Positions 1 through 7,515 of a stretch of DNA of 16,935 nt are shown here, piece after piece. The stretch is from Verrucomicrobia bacterium UBA6354 (GTDB taxonomy: Bacteria > Verrucomicrobiota > Kiritimatiellia > RFP12 > UBA1067): positions 1 to 16,935 of the forward strand of contig DJRS01000062.1 in assembly GCA_002440145.1 (NCBI GenBank), read 5' to 3'. The notes beneath the pieces were generated by a model. The model was given only the letters and a program-made list of their open reading frames with translations. It was not told the DNA's origin and searched no databases. A program made the position numbers and the translations under genes. Each line of letters begins with the position of its first letter. Position 1 is the stretch's first letter.

Positions 1-65
1 TATTGCTCTGAAAGACAGAGAAATACAGAACAAGGGAAAGTCGCCTATACGGAACAAACGGAAAC

Positions 66-91
66 ACGCGCCTTGGCATTCCAAAGCGCGT
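66..91 (-). terminator. Hairpin terminator candidate ending the thrC-to-pdxY operon
   Basis: Positions 66-71 (ACGCGC) and 86-91 (GCGCGT) pair, and 73-76 pairs with 81-84 around a four-base loop. Position 72 with 85 is a mismatch on the plus strand but a G-U wobble in minus-strand RNA, so the stem is a continuous 11 pairs only in the leftward transcript. It lies about 85 bases after the stop of the last operon gene. It is followed on the minus strand by a T-rich but not pure T tail (GTTTCCGTTTGTTCC). It is therefore a plausible but imperfect intrinsic terminator. The rest of 1-175 shows no gene I can support. Confidence 0.5.
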
Positions 92-175
92 ATCAGAGAA
101 CAGGATCCCGCAAAACCGTGCGGACATCCATTCCCGTCAAAGTCTTTCGTCGGCTTTATTCGGATTCTTGCGCGT

Positions 176-1000
176 TCAATCCGCGCCGAGGGCCGCCACC
201 AGCCGCGGAATGGCCAGCTCGAAACTCACACCATACCAGTGGGCCGGATCGGTCGCCTTGATCGATTCGCAAACAATGTCCGCCGCGAGCGCGGCGGCTT
301 CCACCGGCGTTTTGCCGCGCAGGAGCGCCCCGGCGAACACCGCGGCATACACATCGCCCGTTCCATGGCTCATGCGGTCGATACGGGGATTGAAATCGAA
401 GACTATGGAATTTCCATCGCTAATCGCGCTCCCCAATTCTCCCGGATCGAACGAGACGCCCGTCAGAACGACCCCTTTGGCGCCAAGCGCATGGAGTTTC
501 GCGACAAGCGCCTCTATCTCCGCACGCGTATATCCCGCGAGCTTGGGCGTGCCGCCCGTCAAAAGCGCCGCCTCCGTCAGATTGGGGAGGATGAAGTCCG
601 CGCCTTTGCAAAGTCGCGCCATCTTCGAAGGAAAGTCCGCGGCGAAGCCCGGATACAGACTGCCGTTGTCCGCCATGGCCGGGTCGACTATGCGCAAAGC
701 GCCGGGATTCGCGCAGCTCGACATGATGGAAAGGATGGGGTCGATTTGGTTTTCGCAGACATAACCCGTGTAAAACGCGTCAAAGCGGATGCCGAGCTCT
801 TTCCATTTCTGTTCCACATTGGGGAGTTCTCCGGTCAAATCGGTGAACGTCCAGCTCTTGAAACCGCCCGTGTGGTTCGAAAGCACCGCGCTGGGCAAAA
901 CCGCGCATTCCACGCCGCAGGCGGAAATGAGGGGCAACGCGACCGTCGCCGAGCACTGCCCGACGCACGAAACGTCCTGTATGGTCAAAAGTCTTTTCAT
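176..1000 (-). CDS. pdxY: Pyridoxamine/pyridoxal kinase (PdxY-like, ribokinase superfamily)
   Basis: This is a 274-residue kinase of the B6 salvage pathway that would phosphorylate pyridoxal or pyridoxamine with ATP in the cytoplasm. It opens with the family-typical ITIQD-like start (LLTIQDVSCVGQ, residues 4-15), then SNHTGG (41-46), DPAMADNGSLY (106-116), LPNLTEA (138-144) and the anion-hole motif GTGD (213-216), in which Asp216 is the expected catalytic base. The length fits the family. I chose the start at 1000 because GAAGGAG lies just upstream and the homologous N-terminus begins there; a longer frame to 1039 has no support. It begins 13 bases after the ribE stop and is the last gene of the operon, ahead of the hairpin at 66-91. 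The kinase family is secure, but pyridoxal versus pyridoxamine preference cannot be read from the sequence. Confidence 0.86.
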   Translation of the reverse strand: MKRLLTIQDVSCVGQCSATVALPLISACGVECAVLPSAVLSNHTGGFKSWTFTDLTGELPNVEQKWKELGIRFDAFYTGYVCENQIDPILSIMSSCANPGALRIVDPAMADNGSLYPGFAADFPSKMARLCKGADFILPNLTEAALLTGGTPKLAGYTRAEIEALVAKLHALGAKGVVLTGVSFDPGELGSAISDGNSIVFDFNPRIDRMSHGTGDVYAAVFAGALLRGKTPVEAAALAADIVCESIKATDPAHWYGVSFELAIPRLVAALGAD

Positions 1001-1013
1001 TGGATTCTCTCCT

Positions 1014-1649
1014 TCATTGTCCGAGCAAAAAGCCTGCACGCGCCAACGCCTCCAGGGTCAGCCCCGCAGGGGACGCGGCTTTGGAGACGTATTTCCCGAT
1101 CACATCGCCCTCGATATTGACGAAATCGCCCACTTTCTTTGAGCCGAGCGTCGTCTCTTTCGCCGTCGTGGGTATCAAGTCGACCGCCAGCCAATCGCGC
1201 CCGACCTCTGTCAGCGTAAGCGAAACGCCGTCCAGCGCGACGGACCCCTTCACTACGGATTGCGCCGCGAGAACGGGGCCGCACGCGATGCGCAGGCGAA
1301 AATCGCGTCCGCGCGGCAGCTTCTCGCGGATGGCGCCGCGTCCGTCCACGTGGCCCTGCACGATATGTCCGCCCAGAGCATCGCCGGCCCGCAAAGCCCG
1401 TTCGAGATTCACTTTTTCGCCCGGGACCAACGCGGCAAGCCCCGTCCGGTCCTCTGTTTCACGCAAGACGTCCGCCGTGAAGCGCGTCGCGTCGCTCCGG
1501 ACCACGGTCAGGCAGACGCCGTTGACTGCGACCGACTCGCCTTCTTCCAAAGGACGGGACCACGGCTCGAACCCAATCTCGAGCACGAGTCCGCGTCCGC
1601 GCGATACGCGTTTCACCGTGCCGATTTTCTGCACAAGCCCCGTGAACAT
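1014..1649 (-). CDS. ribE: Riboflavin synthase, alpha subunit
   Basis: This enzyme dismutates two 6,7-dimethyl-8-ribityllumazine molecules to riboflavin plus a pyrimidinedione. The 211-residue protein has the diagnostic start MFTGLVQ and two lumazine-binding barrels in tandem. The first carries VNGVCLT (42-48) and ends near GGHIVQGHVDG (93-103); the second carries LDGVSLTL (139-146) and a matching DLIP...T pattern (157-162). The start at 1649 is fixed by the invariant MFTGLV N-terminus, although no strong ribosome binding site precedes it. It lies only 8 bases after the ribD stop, so translational coupling to ribD is likely. The frame stays open upstream to 1811, but that extension would be buried in ribD and is not conserved. 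The symbol follows E. coli usage (ribE in older naming is also called ribC). Confidence 0.95.
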   Translation of the reverse strand: MFTGLVQKIGTVKRVSRGRGLVLEIGFEPWSRPLEEGESVAVNGVCLTVVRSDATRFTADVLRETEDRTGLAALVPGEKVNLERALRAGDALGGHIVQGHVDGRGAIREKLPRGRDFRLRIACGPVLAAQSVVKGSVALDGVSLTLTEVGRDWLAVDLIPTTAKETTLGSKKVGDFVNIEGDVIGKYVSKAASPAGLTLEALARAGFLLGQ

Positions 1650-1657
1650 GGCGCGGC

Positions 1658-2629
1658 TTAGAGCACGTCCTCCATAAGCACGACCTCGGGCACGACGGCC
1701 GCCTTCGCGAGAGGACGCGCCCCGATCACCTTCGGCGCGATGACGGAAATCCAGCGGTCGACAAAGCCCTGCTCCGCAAGCGAGGTCGCGAGTTGCAGGC
1801 CGCCTTCGCACAGAACGTGCATGTAGCCGCGTTTGGCCAAATCCTCCATCATGGGCGCGAGATTCCCGTCCGGGGCTTTATACACCAAAGTCTCGTTCTT
1901 GCCGTCCGTGAAAACGGTGGCCTTCTTCGGCAGCTTCCCGGAGCGCGTGACGACCGCGCGCACGAGATCCGGATTGGCCGTCCCGTGCGCGAGAAGCGTC
2001 GGATTGTCCTTGCGCACCGTCTCGGCGCCCACAAGGATGACGTCGGCCTTTTCGCGCAGTTCGCCCGTCGCCTCGCGCGCGTCTTCGCTCGAGATCCAGC
2101 GCGAATTGCCCTTGTTGTCGCAAATGCGCCCGTCGAGGGACATGGCGATCTTGACGGTCACGTAGGGAACGGACTTAGTGATGAACTTGGCGAACGGCTT
2201 GACAAGTTCGTTCCCGCCTTTTTGGTCGAAGAAAGCCGTGTCGGCGAAGAGGTTGCACGCGATGCCCGCCGCCGAAAGGACCTTCTCGGAGCGCCCCGCG
2301 TTCTTCGGATTCGGGTCACGCGCGCCGTAGACGACCGCCTTTATGCCCGCCTCGACGATCGCATCCGTGCACGCGCCGACCAGACCGGGCGTGGAGCAAG
2401 GCTCGAGCGTGACGTAAAGCGCCGCGCCGCGCGGATCTTCATGCTTGCGCCGGGCGTTGGCGATCGCCGCGACCTCGGCATGGGGACCGCCCGCGCGCTT
2501 GTGGTAGCCTTCTCCGATGATGCGGCTCGCCTTCACCAGAACGGCCCCGACGGGCGGATTCGGCCGCGTGTGCCCTTCGCCCTTTTGCGCCAATTCAATG
2601 GCACGCTGCATATAATCTCGCGCTGTCAT
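1658..2629 (-). CDS. ribD: Bifunctional riboflavin biosynthesis deaminase/reductase RibD
   Basis: This protein carries out two consecutive riboflavin steps: deamination of the 2,5-diamino-6-ribosylamino-pyrimidinone phosphate, then NADPH-dependent reduction of the ribosyl side chain. The 323-residue protein has an N-terminal zinc deaminase domain with TRPNPPVG (21-28), HAE (His50, Glu52) and PC-x8-C (Cys78, Cys87), which supplies the zinc ligands. The reductase domain begins near residue 156 with KIAMSLDGR (160-168), followed by SRWISSEDA (176-184), VGAETVRKDNPTL (200-212) and a C-terminal CEGG (274-277). It is slightly short for RibD (often about 360) but both active sites look complete. ATG at 2629 is preceded by AAAGGGAG and overlaps the nusB stop as ATGA, so the two are translationally coupled. 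No ribBA, ribH or FMN riboswitch is present in this window. Confidence 0.95.
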   Translation of the reverse strand: MTARDYMQRAIELAQKGEGHTRPNPPVGAVLVKASRIIGEGYHKRAGGPHAEVAAIANARRKHEDPRGAALYVTLEPCSTPGLVGACTDAIVEAGIKAVVYGARDPNPKNAGRSEKVLSAAGIACNLFADTAFFDQKGGNELVKPFAKFITKSVPYVTVKIAMSLDGRICDNKGNSRWISSEDAREATGELREKADVILVGAETVRKDNPTLLAHGTANPDLVRAVVTRSGKLPKKATVFTDGKNETLVYKAPDGNLAPMMEDLAKRGYMHVLCEGGLQLATSLAEQGFVDRWISVIAPKVIGARPLAKAAVVPEVVLMEDVL

Positions 2630-3075
2630 TGTACATCTCCCTTTTCTTTCTTTTCGTGAGCGATTCTGTCGAGCACGCCATTCACAAAAGCGCGTGAAGC
2701 GGGCGTCGAGAACCAGTTTACGAGATCCACAGCCTCGTTGATGACCACGGCGGGCGGAACGTCCGTATACTGAAGTTCCCAGACTCCCAAACGCAGTACG
2801 GCGCGTTCGACGGTCCCCAGGCGATCGAGTTTCCAATTCGCCAGGTGCGACTCGATCTGCGCGTCAATTTCCGGCAAATGCGCCCGGACGCCCAGGACGC
2901 GCTCTTCCGTGAAACGCCTGTAGCGCGCAGGCGCCTTTGCGGAGACGTCCTCGAGCGTGGCGATCTCGTCCCAGCACGGCCCAAGGAAATCTTCCCCTTC
3001 GTCCGGCGGATTCAAATCCATCGCCGTCAACATCTGGATAGCCCATTCGCGAGCCTGTCTGCGTGTAACCGTCAT
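2626..3075 (-). CDS. nusB: Transcription antitermination factor NusB
   Basis: NusB binds boxA RNA with NusE/S10 and promotes antitermination, mainly on rRNA operons. The 149-residue protein begins with the typical TRRQAREWAIQML helix. It carries the family C-terminal core: LDRLGTVERAVLRLGVWEL (83-101), then VPPAVVINEAVDLVNWFS (106-123) and FVNGVLDRIA (130-139). The length is normal for NusB. The start at 3075 has AGAGG upstream and overlaps the VWA gene stop as ATGA; the stop overlaps the ribD start in the same way. The whole frame stays open far upstream to 3909, but that part is antisense-like shadow of the VWA gene and is not part of NusB. A nusB neighbour to rib genes is a well-known arrangement in many bacteria. 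Confidence 0.94.
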   Translation of the reverse strand: MTVTRRQAREWAIQMLTAMDLNPPDEGEDFLGPCWDEIATLEDVSAKAPARYRRFTEERVLGVRAHLPEIDAQIESHLANWKLDRLGTVERAVLRLGVWELQYTDVPPAVVINEAVDLVNWFSTPASRAFVNGVLDRIAHEKKEKGDVQ

Positions 3076-4022
3076 ATTTGCCTCTTCTCGACCTTTAAAT
3101 GCTTCCTGTCCGCCCGCGCCTTGGGCAACCGGCCGCGCGAAAGCGACGCGGACGCCAAAAGGAGCGCAAGCCCCGGAACCAAAAACAGCTGGTAGCGCTC
3201 CACTTTGCGGTCTTCTGCCTCGTTCTGTTCTTTTGCGGCGACTTGCCGCAGGAACCGCCGGTAAATGGCCCCGAGCGTCGTCTCTGCCGTTCCCGCCGTC
3301 GCAAGCGGGACATACCGTCCTCCGCTCGCCTCCGCAATCGCCCGGAGCGGCGCTTCGTCCAGCTTGACGCGCACTTCCTCGCCCTTGAAGCGTTGCGCGC
3401 CGCGCCCGTCCTCGGACGGGATGGGGGCCCCCGTGCGCGGGTCGCCTATGCCGATCGTGAAGACGGGAATCGACCGTTTCCTGGCCTGCCGCGCCGCATC
3501 CAGCGCCCCGCCGCGCAAATCGCCACCGTCCGAGATGACGATGATCGCGCTGTGGTCGTCCGCAAGCCCGGGTGCAGAGGAGTCCGCGGAAATCAAATTG
3601 AGGGATTCGCGGATGGCGCTCCCGAGGTCGGTCTCGCCGCGCGGCGCGCTGTCGGGCGTCAGCGCTTCGAGCGCGCTCCTCAAATACGCCCGGTCGGTCG
3701 TAAGCGGGCAGACCGCGACGCCCGTGCGGCGAAACGCCACGAGGGCCGCGCGGTCGCCGCCAAGGGAATCGATCATGTCCGCCACGTCCGCCTTCGCACG
3801 TTCCAGCCGGTTCGGACGCACATCCTCGGCGAGCATGGAGCGCGACACGTCGATCGCGATGACGACGTTCCGCGCGCGGGAGGACGTCTCGACGCGCGCA
3901 CGGCCCCACTGCGGCCGGAACGCCGCGATCGAGACCAGCACGAGGCCGAAAAGCGCCAGATAGAACCGCAGGGGCGAGAGCGCGTCGCGTTTGGCGCGCG
4001 CGAATACATTCGGTCCGCTCAC
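3072..4022 (-). CDS. Membrane-anchored von Willebrand factor A domain protein (BatA/BatB-like)
   Basis: The 316-residue protein has one membrane helix near the N-terminus (about 20-37, FYLALFGLVLVSIAAF) and a second near the C-terminus (about 278-294), with a VWA domain between them. The metal-ion-dependent adhesion site is intact: DVSRS (Asp58, Ser60, Ser62), Thr131-Asp132 and ISDGGD with Asp165. The segment RSMLAEDVRPNRLERAK is typical of the Bat aerotolerance/MoxR-associated family. I chose a GTG start at 4022: AGGGAG lies 9 bases upstream, it overlaps the stop of the preceding gene as GTGA, and the protein would otherwise run into a non-conserved stretch. The usual partners (MoxR ATPase, DUF58 protein, second VWA, TPR protein) are absent from this window, so the function is uncertain; protein-complex assembly at the membrane is the family-based guess. 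Confidence 0.85.
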   Translation of the reverse strand: MSGPNVFARAKRDALSPLRFYLALFGLVLVSIAAFRPQWGRARVETSSRARNVVIAIDVSRSMLAEDVRPNRLERAKADVADMIDSLGGDRAALVAFRRTGVAVCPLTTDRAYLRSALEALTPDSAPRGETDLGSAIRESLNLISADSSAPGLADDHSAIIVISDGGDLRGGALDAARQARKRSIPVFTIGIGDPRTGAPIPSEDGRGAQRFKGEEVRVKLDEAPLRAIAEASGGRYVPLATAGTAETTLGAIYRRFLRQVAAKEQNEAEDRKVERYQLFLVPGLALLLASASLSRGRLPKARADRKHLKVEKRQI

Positions 4023-4876
4023 TTGTCGTGACTCCCTTCTCCGTGCCAGGGTATGCAGGCCGGGACTTTGTCGATTCCCGCGGAGATCCGCTGCCGAACC
4101 GCCTCGTAGGCGAGAATGGTCGCCGCCGCCGACACGTTCAGCGAATCGGCCATGCCCAGCATGGGAATCCGCACCCGCAAATCGGCCCCGTCCATCCATT
4201 TCGCCGTAAGACCGTACTGCTCGGCACCCAGCGCAATCGCGACGTTCCCCGTCAGATCGACCTCGAAATGGAGTCTTTCCGCATGCGGTGTCGCCGCCAG
4301 GATGGAGAAGCCGTGCGCTTTCAGATAGGCGAGCGCCTCCGTGCTCGTCGCTTCCACGATCGGGACCGAGAACATCGTCCCGGTCGAAGCCCGCACGACG
4401 TTGGGATTGTGGATATCCGTCGTACGGTCGCAGACGACAACCGCCGCCGCGCCCGCCGCGTCCGCCGAACGCAGAATCGTGCCGAGATTGCCAGGCTTCT
4501 CGATCGCCTCCGTCACCAGAACCAGTGCCCGGGGAGGCAATTTGAGATCCTCAAGCTTGATCGAGACGTGCGGCCCCACCATCAAAAGCCCGTCCGGACG
4601 CTCCTTGTAGGCGATTTTCGCGAAGCATGTCTTGGTGCAGGCATAGACCTGCGCGCCCGCCTTCTCGGCGTCCGCGATGAGTTGCGCTTCGTTCTCGTTC
4701 TTCAGATAGAAGTCCGGACAATGGAAAATGGCGTACGGACGGTAGCCCCGGTCAAGGGCGCGACGGCATTCGCGAAACCCTTCGACGATCATCTCGCCCG
4801 ACTCGTCGCGCGTGGAGCACGTGCGCAATTTCACCACGTGCTTGAGCTTCGGGTTGCTGGGGCTGGTGATGTCCAT
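4019..4876 (-). CDS. SpoU/TrmH-family 2'-O-ribose RNA methyltransferase
   Basis: This is a 285-residue SPOUT-class enzyme that would transfer a methyl group from S-adenosylmethionine to a ribose 2'-OH in rRNA or tRNA. An N-terminal substrate-binding domain (VEGFRECRRAL, 31-41) precedes the three SpoU motifs. Motif 1 is EKPGNLGTILRSADAAG (126-142, with the catalytic-type Asn130 and Arg136), motif 2 is ALGAEQYGL (215-223), and motif 3 is IPMLGMADSLNVSAAATI (237-254), which builds the trefoil knot. I start it at 4876, where MDITSPSNPKLK matches the usual N-terminus, just 5 bases after the parvulin stop; the open frame continues to 4918 only through the upstream gene. The last bases overlap the GTG of the VWA gene. 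The specific RNA target (RlmB-like, TrmH-like or other) cannot be decided here. Confidence 0.92.
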   Translation of the reverse strand: MDITSPSNPKLKHVVKLRTCSTRDESGEMIVEGFRECRRALDRGYRPYAIFHCPDFYLKNENEAQLIADAEKAGAQVYACTKTCFAKIAYKERPDGLLMVGPHVSIKLEDLKLPPRALVLVTEAIEKPGNLGTILRSADAAGAAAVVVCDRTTDIHNPNVVRASTGTMFSVPIVEATSTEALAYLKAHGFSILAATPHAERLHFEVDLTGNVAIALGAEQYGLTAKWMDGADLRVRIPMLGMADSLNVSAAATILAYEAVRQRISAGIDKVPACIPWHGEGSHDK

Positions 4877-4881
4877 GGCGC

Positions 4882-5820
4882 TTACCCGTGGTGGGGATGC
4901 CCGCACCCGCATCCGCATCCGTCGTGCCCGGGCAGGTCGACATACTCGATCTTCGCGGCTGCGCGCAACTCGTCCACAAAAGCCTCCGTCGCCTTGCCGC
5001 GCGCCTGATGACGGAGCAAATCCCGGATTTCATCGTGCGCCTCGACGAGCGTGCGCGCCGCGCCGGGCTGTTCGTCCGCCTTGTAGATGATATGGTAGCC
5101 GAACGGCGTCTGGACGATATCCGAAACCTCGCCCTTCTTGAGCGCGAAAGCGGCCTTGTCGAACTCCGGAACCATCATGCCCGGGCCGAACCAGCCGAGC
5201 GAACCGCCCTCGCGTCCCGAAGGGCAGTCCGAATGCCGCTTCGCCTCTTCGGCGAAATCGCCGCCGTTCATGACGCGTTCGCGAATCTCGCGGATCTTCT
5301 CGAACGCCGCGGCTTTCGCCTCCGGCAGGTCCTTCTCGTCGCTTTTGACGAGGATGTGCTGGCACAGGACCTTGGGTTGCGTCACGTACTCCGCCTTGTG
5401 CGCTTCGTAGAACGCGGCGATTTCCGCCTCCGTCGGCTCGGCGACGTGCGCGCAGGCCTGGTTGACGAGCTTGTTGACGCGCGCGCCCTTCTCGAGTTCC
5501 TTGCGGAAGTCGTCTTCGGTGATATGCTGTGCCGCAAGCGCCTTCTTGTAGTTCTCCTCGCCGCCGACCTGTTCGACGACCTTGGCGATTTCCGCGTCGA
5601 TTTCCGCCGCGGTCACCGGCATGTCGAGCTGGGAGGCGCGATCCAGAAGGAGTTTCGCGCCGATCGCCTGGTCGAGCGCCCGTTTCTGCAGTTCGCCCAG
5701 ATTGGCCTTGATTTCGTCAGGCGTCATGCCGTGGCTCATGTAAAAGCGCACGAGGCGGTCGAATTCGAATTCCACGGCCTGCGCCGAGATTTCCTGTCCG
5801 TTCACTTTGGCTGTCTTCAT
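4882..5820 (-). CDS. Parvulin-type peptidyl-prolyl isomerase with SurA-like N-domain and Cys/His-rich tail
   Basis: This 312-residue chaperone-like protein has a helical SurA/NifM-type N-terminal region (about 1-145). A parvulin domain follows at about 149-250 (VLCQHILVKS, GGDFAEEAKRHSDCPSGREGGSLGWF, FGYHIIYK), which catalyses cis-trans isomerisation of prolyl bonds. No signal peptide is visible at the chosen start (MKTAKVNGQE), so it is predicted to be cytoplasmic, unlike SurA or PrsA. AAAGGATGG precedes the ATG at 5820; a longer frame to 5856 overlaps thrC and lacks support. The C-terminus ends in GHDGCGCGCGHPHHG (298-312), with three alternating cysteines and four histidines. It resembles the metal-binding tail of the unrelated PPIase SlyD. 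The gene starts 32 bases after thrC and ends 5 bases before the methyltransferase gene. Confidence 0.9.
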   Translation of the reverse strand: MKTAKVNGQEISAQAVEFEFDRLVRFYMSHGMTPDEIKANLGELQKRALDQAIGAKLLLDRASQLDMPVTAAEIDAEIAKVVEQVGGEENYKKALAAQHITEDDFRKELEKGARVNKLVNQACAHVAEPTEAEIAAFYEAHKAEYVTQPKVLCQHILVKSDEKDLPEAKAAAFEKIREIRERVMNGGDFAEEAKRHSDCPSGREGGSLGWFGPGMMVPEFDKAAFALKKGEVSDIVQTPFGYHIIYKADEQPGAARTLVEAHDEIRDLLRHQARGKATEAFVDELRAAAKIEYVDLPGHDGCGCGCGHPHHG

Positions 5821-5852
5821 ATTCCATCCATCCTTTCTTCGATCGTCGCGCT

Positions 5853-7241
5853 TCACGCGAAAAGAGCCTTCACCGCGTCGTCGATGCCCGCGACCTCGAC
5901 CACTTTCGTCTGGACGACCGGCAGCGCCTCCAGCGCCTTGAAGTCAGGGGGCGGATTCGTGAGCACGTCCTCCCCGAACGCCCGCAAGCACGTCTCCGGG
6001 AATTTGTACGGCGTCGCCGTCGCGGCGACCACCGCCGGGACCCCGCCGCGCGGGAAGCCCAGCTTGCGCGCCACGTGCGTCGCGACCGCCGTGTGCGGAT
6101 CCAGGACATACCCGCACGACGCGCGCATCCGGCGCATTTCCGCTTCCGTCTCGTCCGGCGTGGCGACGCCGCCCTCGAAATCGGCGAACAGCTTCGCCTT
6201 GGCCGCGTCGTTCAGCTCGTAGCGTCCCTTCGTCGCCAGGTCGGACATGAGCCGCGCCGTCTCGGCGCAGTCCCCGTCGTTCAGAAGCCACAGCAGGCGC
6301 TCGACGTTGGAACTCTTGCGGATGTCCATGGACGGCGAATTCGTCACCGTGAACCGGTCGCCCGGATCGTACACGCCCGTCTTCACGAACCGCGCCAGCA
6401 CGTCGTTCACGTTCGAGGCCACGACGAACTTGCGTATCGGCGCCCCCAGCTTCTTCGCGTAGTACGCCGCGAGGATGTTGCCGAAATTCCCGCTCGGGAC
6501 CACCACGTCGAACGGCTGCCCGCCGAGACGCGCCGCCGCGAGGATGTAGTACGCGATCTGCGGCACGAGCCGCCCCGTGTTGATCGAGTTGGCGGACGAA
6601 AGCGCCACCCCGTGCGCCGCCGCCTCCGCATTGATCGACGCGTCCGCGAAAATCCGCTTCACCGCCGCCTGCGCGTCGTCGAAATTCCCCTTGATGGCGA
6701 TTGCGTGCACGTTCGCCTCGGCCGGCGTCGTCATTTGGAGGCGCTGGACGCGCGAGGTGCCCACGTTGGGGAAGAATACCGCGACCTCCGTCCCCTCGAC
6801 GCCCGCAAAGCCCTGCATCGCCGCAGACCCGGTATCGCCGCTCGTCGCCGTCAACACCAGCACGCGCCGCCCGCCCGCGGCATGCTTCATGAAAACCGGC
6901 AACATCGAAAGCGCCACATCCTTGAACGCCCCCGTCTTGCCGTGGAAAAGTTCCAGGATCTGCAACCCGTCCGCTGAAACGAGCGGAATCGGATCCGCCG
7001 CGGGGAAGCGCGAAAGAAGACGGTCCACGGCCGCCGTGCGCACTTCGGCCGGCAAATCGCCGAACAACTTCCCCAACACGTACTCCTCGCATGCGCGCAA
7101 ATCGCCCAGCGCGGCAAAGTCCAGCGGCCCCTTCTCGCCTGCGCAAACCGGCACATACAAGCCGCCATCCGGCGCAAGCCCGCGGAAAACCGTCTCGGCG
7201 CACGTCGCCTCAAGCCCTTTGCGTGTTGATATGAATCTCAT
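5853..7241 (-). CDS. thrC: Threonine synthase
   Basis: This PLP enzyme converts O-phosphohomoserine to threonine, the last step of threonine synthesis. The 462-residue protein has the typical N-terminus (FISTRKG then LAPDGGLYVP), the PLP lysine motif HGKTGAFKDVA (Lys107), the phosphate-binding TSGDTGSAA (133-141), a SANSINTGRLVPQ segment, and SGNFGN in the second half. The length fits the longer, E. coli/fungal-like class. ATG at 7241 is preceded by GGAAAGGTAAAGAG. It is the first gene of the leftward operon; the predicted transcript start near 7261 leaves about 20 bases of leader, too short for a leader-peptide attenuator of the E. coli thr type. No other threonine-pathway gene is next to it. 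Confidence 0.96.
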   Translation of the reverse strand: MRFISTRKGLEATCAETVFRGLAPDGGLYVPVCAGEKGPLDFAALGDLRACEEYVLGKLFGDLPAEVRTAAVDRLLSRFPAADPIPLVSADGLQILELFHGKTGAFKDVALSMLPVFMKHAAGGRRVLVLTATSGDTGSAAMQGFAGVEGTEVAVFFPNVGTSRVQRLQMTTPAEANVHAIAIKGNFDDAQAAVKRIFADASINAEAAAHGVALSSANSINTGRLVPQIAYYILAAARLGGQPFDVVVPSGNFGNILAAYYAKKLGAPIRKFVVASNVNDVLARFVKTGVYDPGDRFTVTNSPSMDIRKSSNVERLLWLLNDGDCAETARLMSDLATKGRYELNDAAKAKLFADFEGGVATPDETEAEMRRMRASCGYVLDPHTAVATHVARKLGFPRGGVPAVVAATATPYKFPETCLRAFGEDVLTNPPPDFKALEALPVVQTKVVEVAGIDDAVKALFA

Positions 7242-7267
7242 CTCTTTACCTTTCCAGAAGTCGCAAT

Positions 7268-7273
7268 ATTATA
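7268..7273 (-). promoter_or_regulatory. Extended -10 promoter of the thrC operon
   Basis: On the minus strand the sequence reads TTTGGTATAATATTG: a perfect TATAAT with an upstream TGG, which makes an extended -10 (TG-N-TATAAT). No good -35 is seen at 16-18 bases. Transcription would start near 7261, about 20 bases before the thrC ATG. Confidence 0.75.
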
Positions 7274-7320
7274 CCAAATTCTGATTTTCCACGCCACCAC
7301 AAAAATTGCGCTGTTGTCGT

Positions 7321-7363
7321 GTAGAAAGCAAAACCGGAAAATTTGTAGAGAGCAAAACCGGAA
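7321..7363. repeat. Two-copy direct repeat, 24-bp period
   Basis: GTAGAAAGCAAAACCGGAA (7321-7339) and GTAGAGAGCAAAACCGGAA (7345-7363) differ at one of 19 bases and start exactly 24 bases apart. They lie roughly 60-100 bases upstream of the predicted thrC transcript start and about 150-190 upstream of the tRNA transcript start, a position that would suit a regulator binding twice. A shorter, inverted partial match (CCGGTTTG) occurs near 7431. No regulator can be named. Confidence 0.6.
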
Positions 7364-7445
7364 TACGGCTATCCGCTTCTCATCCTCGGATTGTTCGAAA
7401 AGACCTCTTTCGGGCGGGTGTCCTTCTCCGGTTTGTCCAGGACCA

Positions 7446-7475
7446 GCGGAAAAGTGTGAATTTTCCGCACTTTTC
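7446..7475. repeat. Overlapping, mutually exclusive inverted repeats
   Basis: GCGGAAAA (7446-7453) pairs with TTTTCCGC (7461-7468) around a 7-base loop. GAAAAGTG (7449-7456) pairs with CACTTTTC (7468-7475) around an 11-base loop. The two 8-bp stems share sequence, so only one can form at a time. They sit directly upstream of the -35 of the tRNA operon. Confidence 0.6.
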
Positions 7476-7486
7476 GATTACCCCCC

Positions 7487-7515
7487 TTGTACTGGCAAAC
7501 AAAATATGATATACT
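7487..7515 (+). promoter_or_regulatory. Promoter of the tRNA-Gly/Leu/Ser-tilS operon
   Basis: A -35 element TTGTAC (7487-7492) and a -10 TATACT (7510-7515) are separated by 17 bases, and the -10 is extended by TGA (7507-7509). The expected start near 7522 is about 14 bases before the first tRNA. Confidence 0.8.

Noticed and set aside
1650..1811. N-terminal extension of riboflavin synthase
   Set aside because: The invariant MFTGLV start is at 1649, and the extension lies wholly inside ribD.
2630..3072. FMN riboswitch ahead of the rib genes
   Set aside because: ribD overlaps nusB directly with no leader, and I see no RFN-element sequence there or ahead of thrC.
7242..7260. Threonine leader-peptide attenuator before thrC
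   Set aside because: The predicted leader is only about 20 bases and has no Thr/Ile-rich peptide or terminator.
7306..7509. Small plus-strand gene in the divergent intergenic region
   Set aside because: It has no ribosome site, covers the direct repeat, hairpins and promoter, and gives no recognisable protein.
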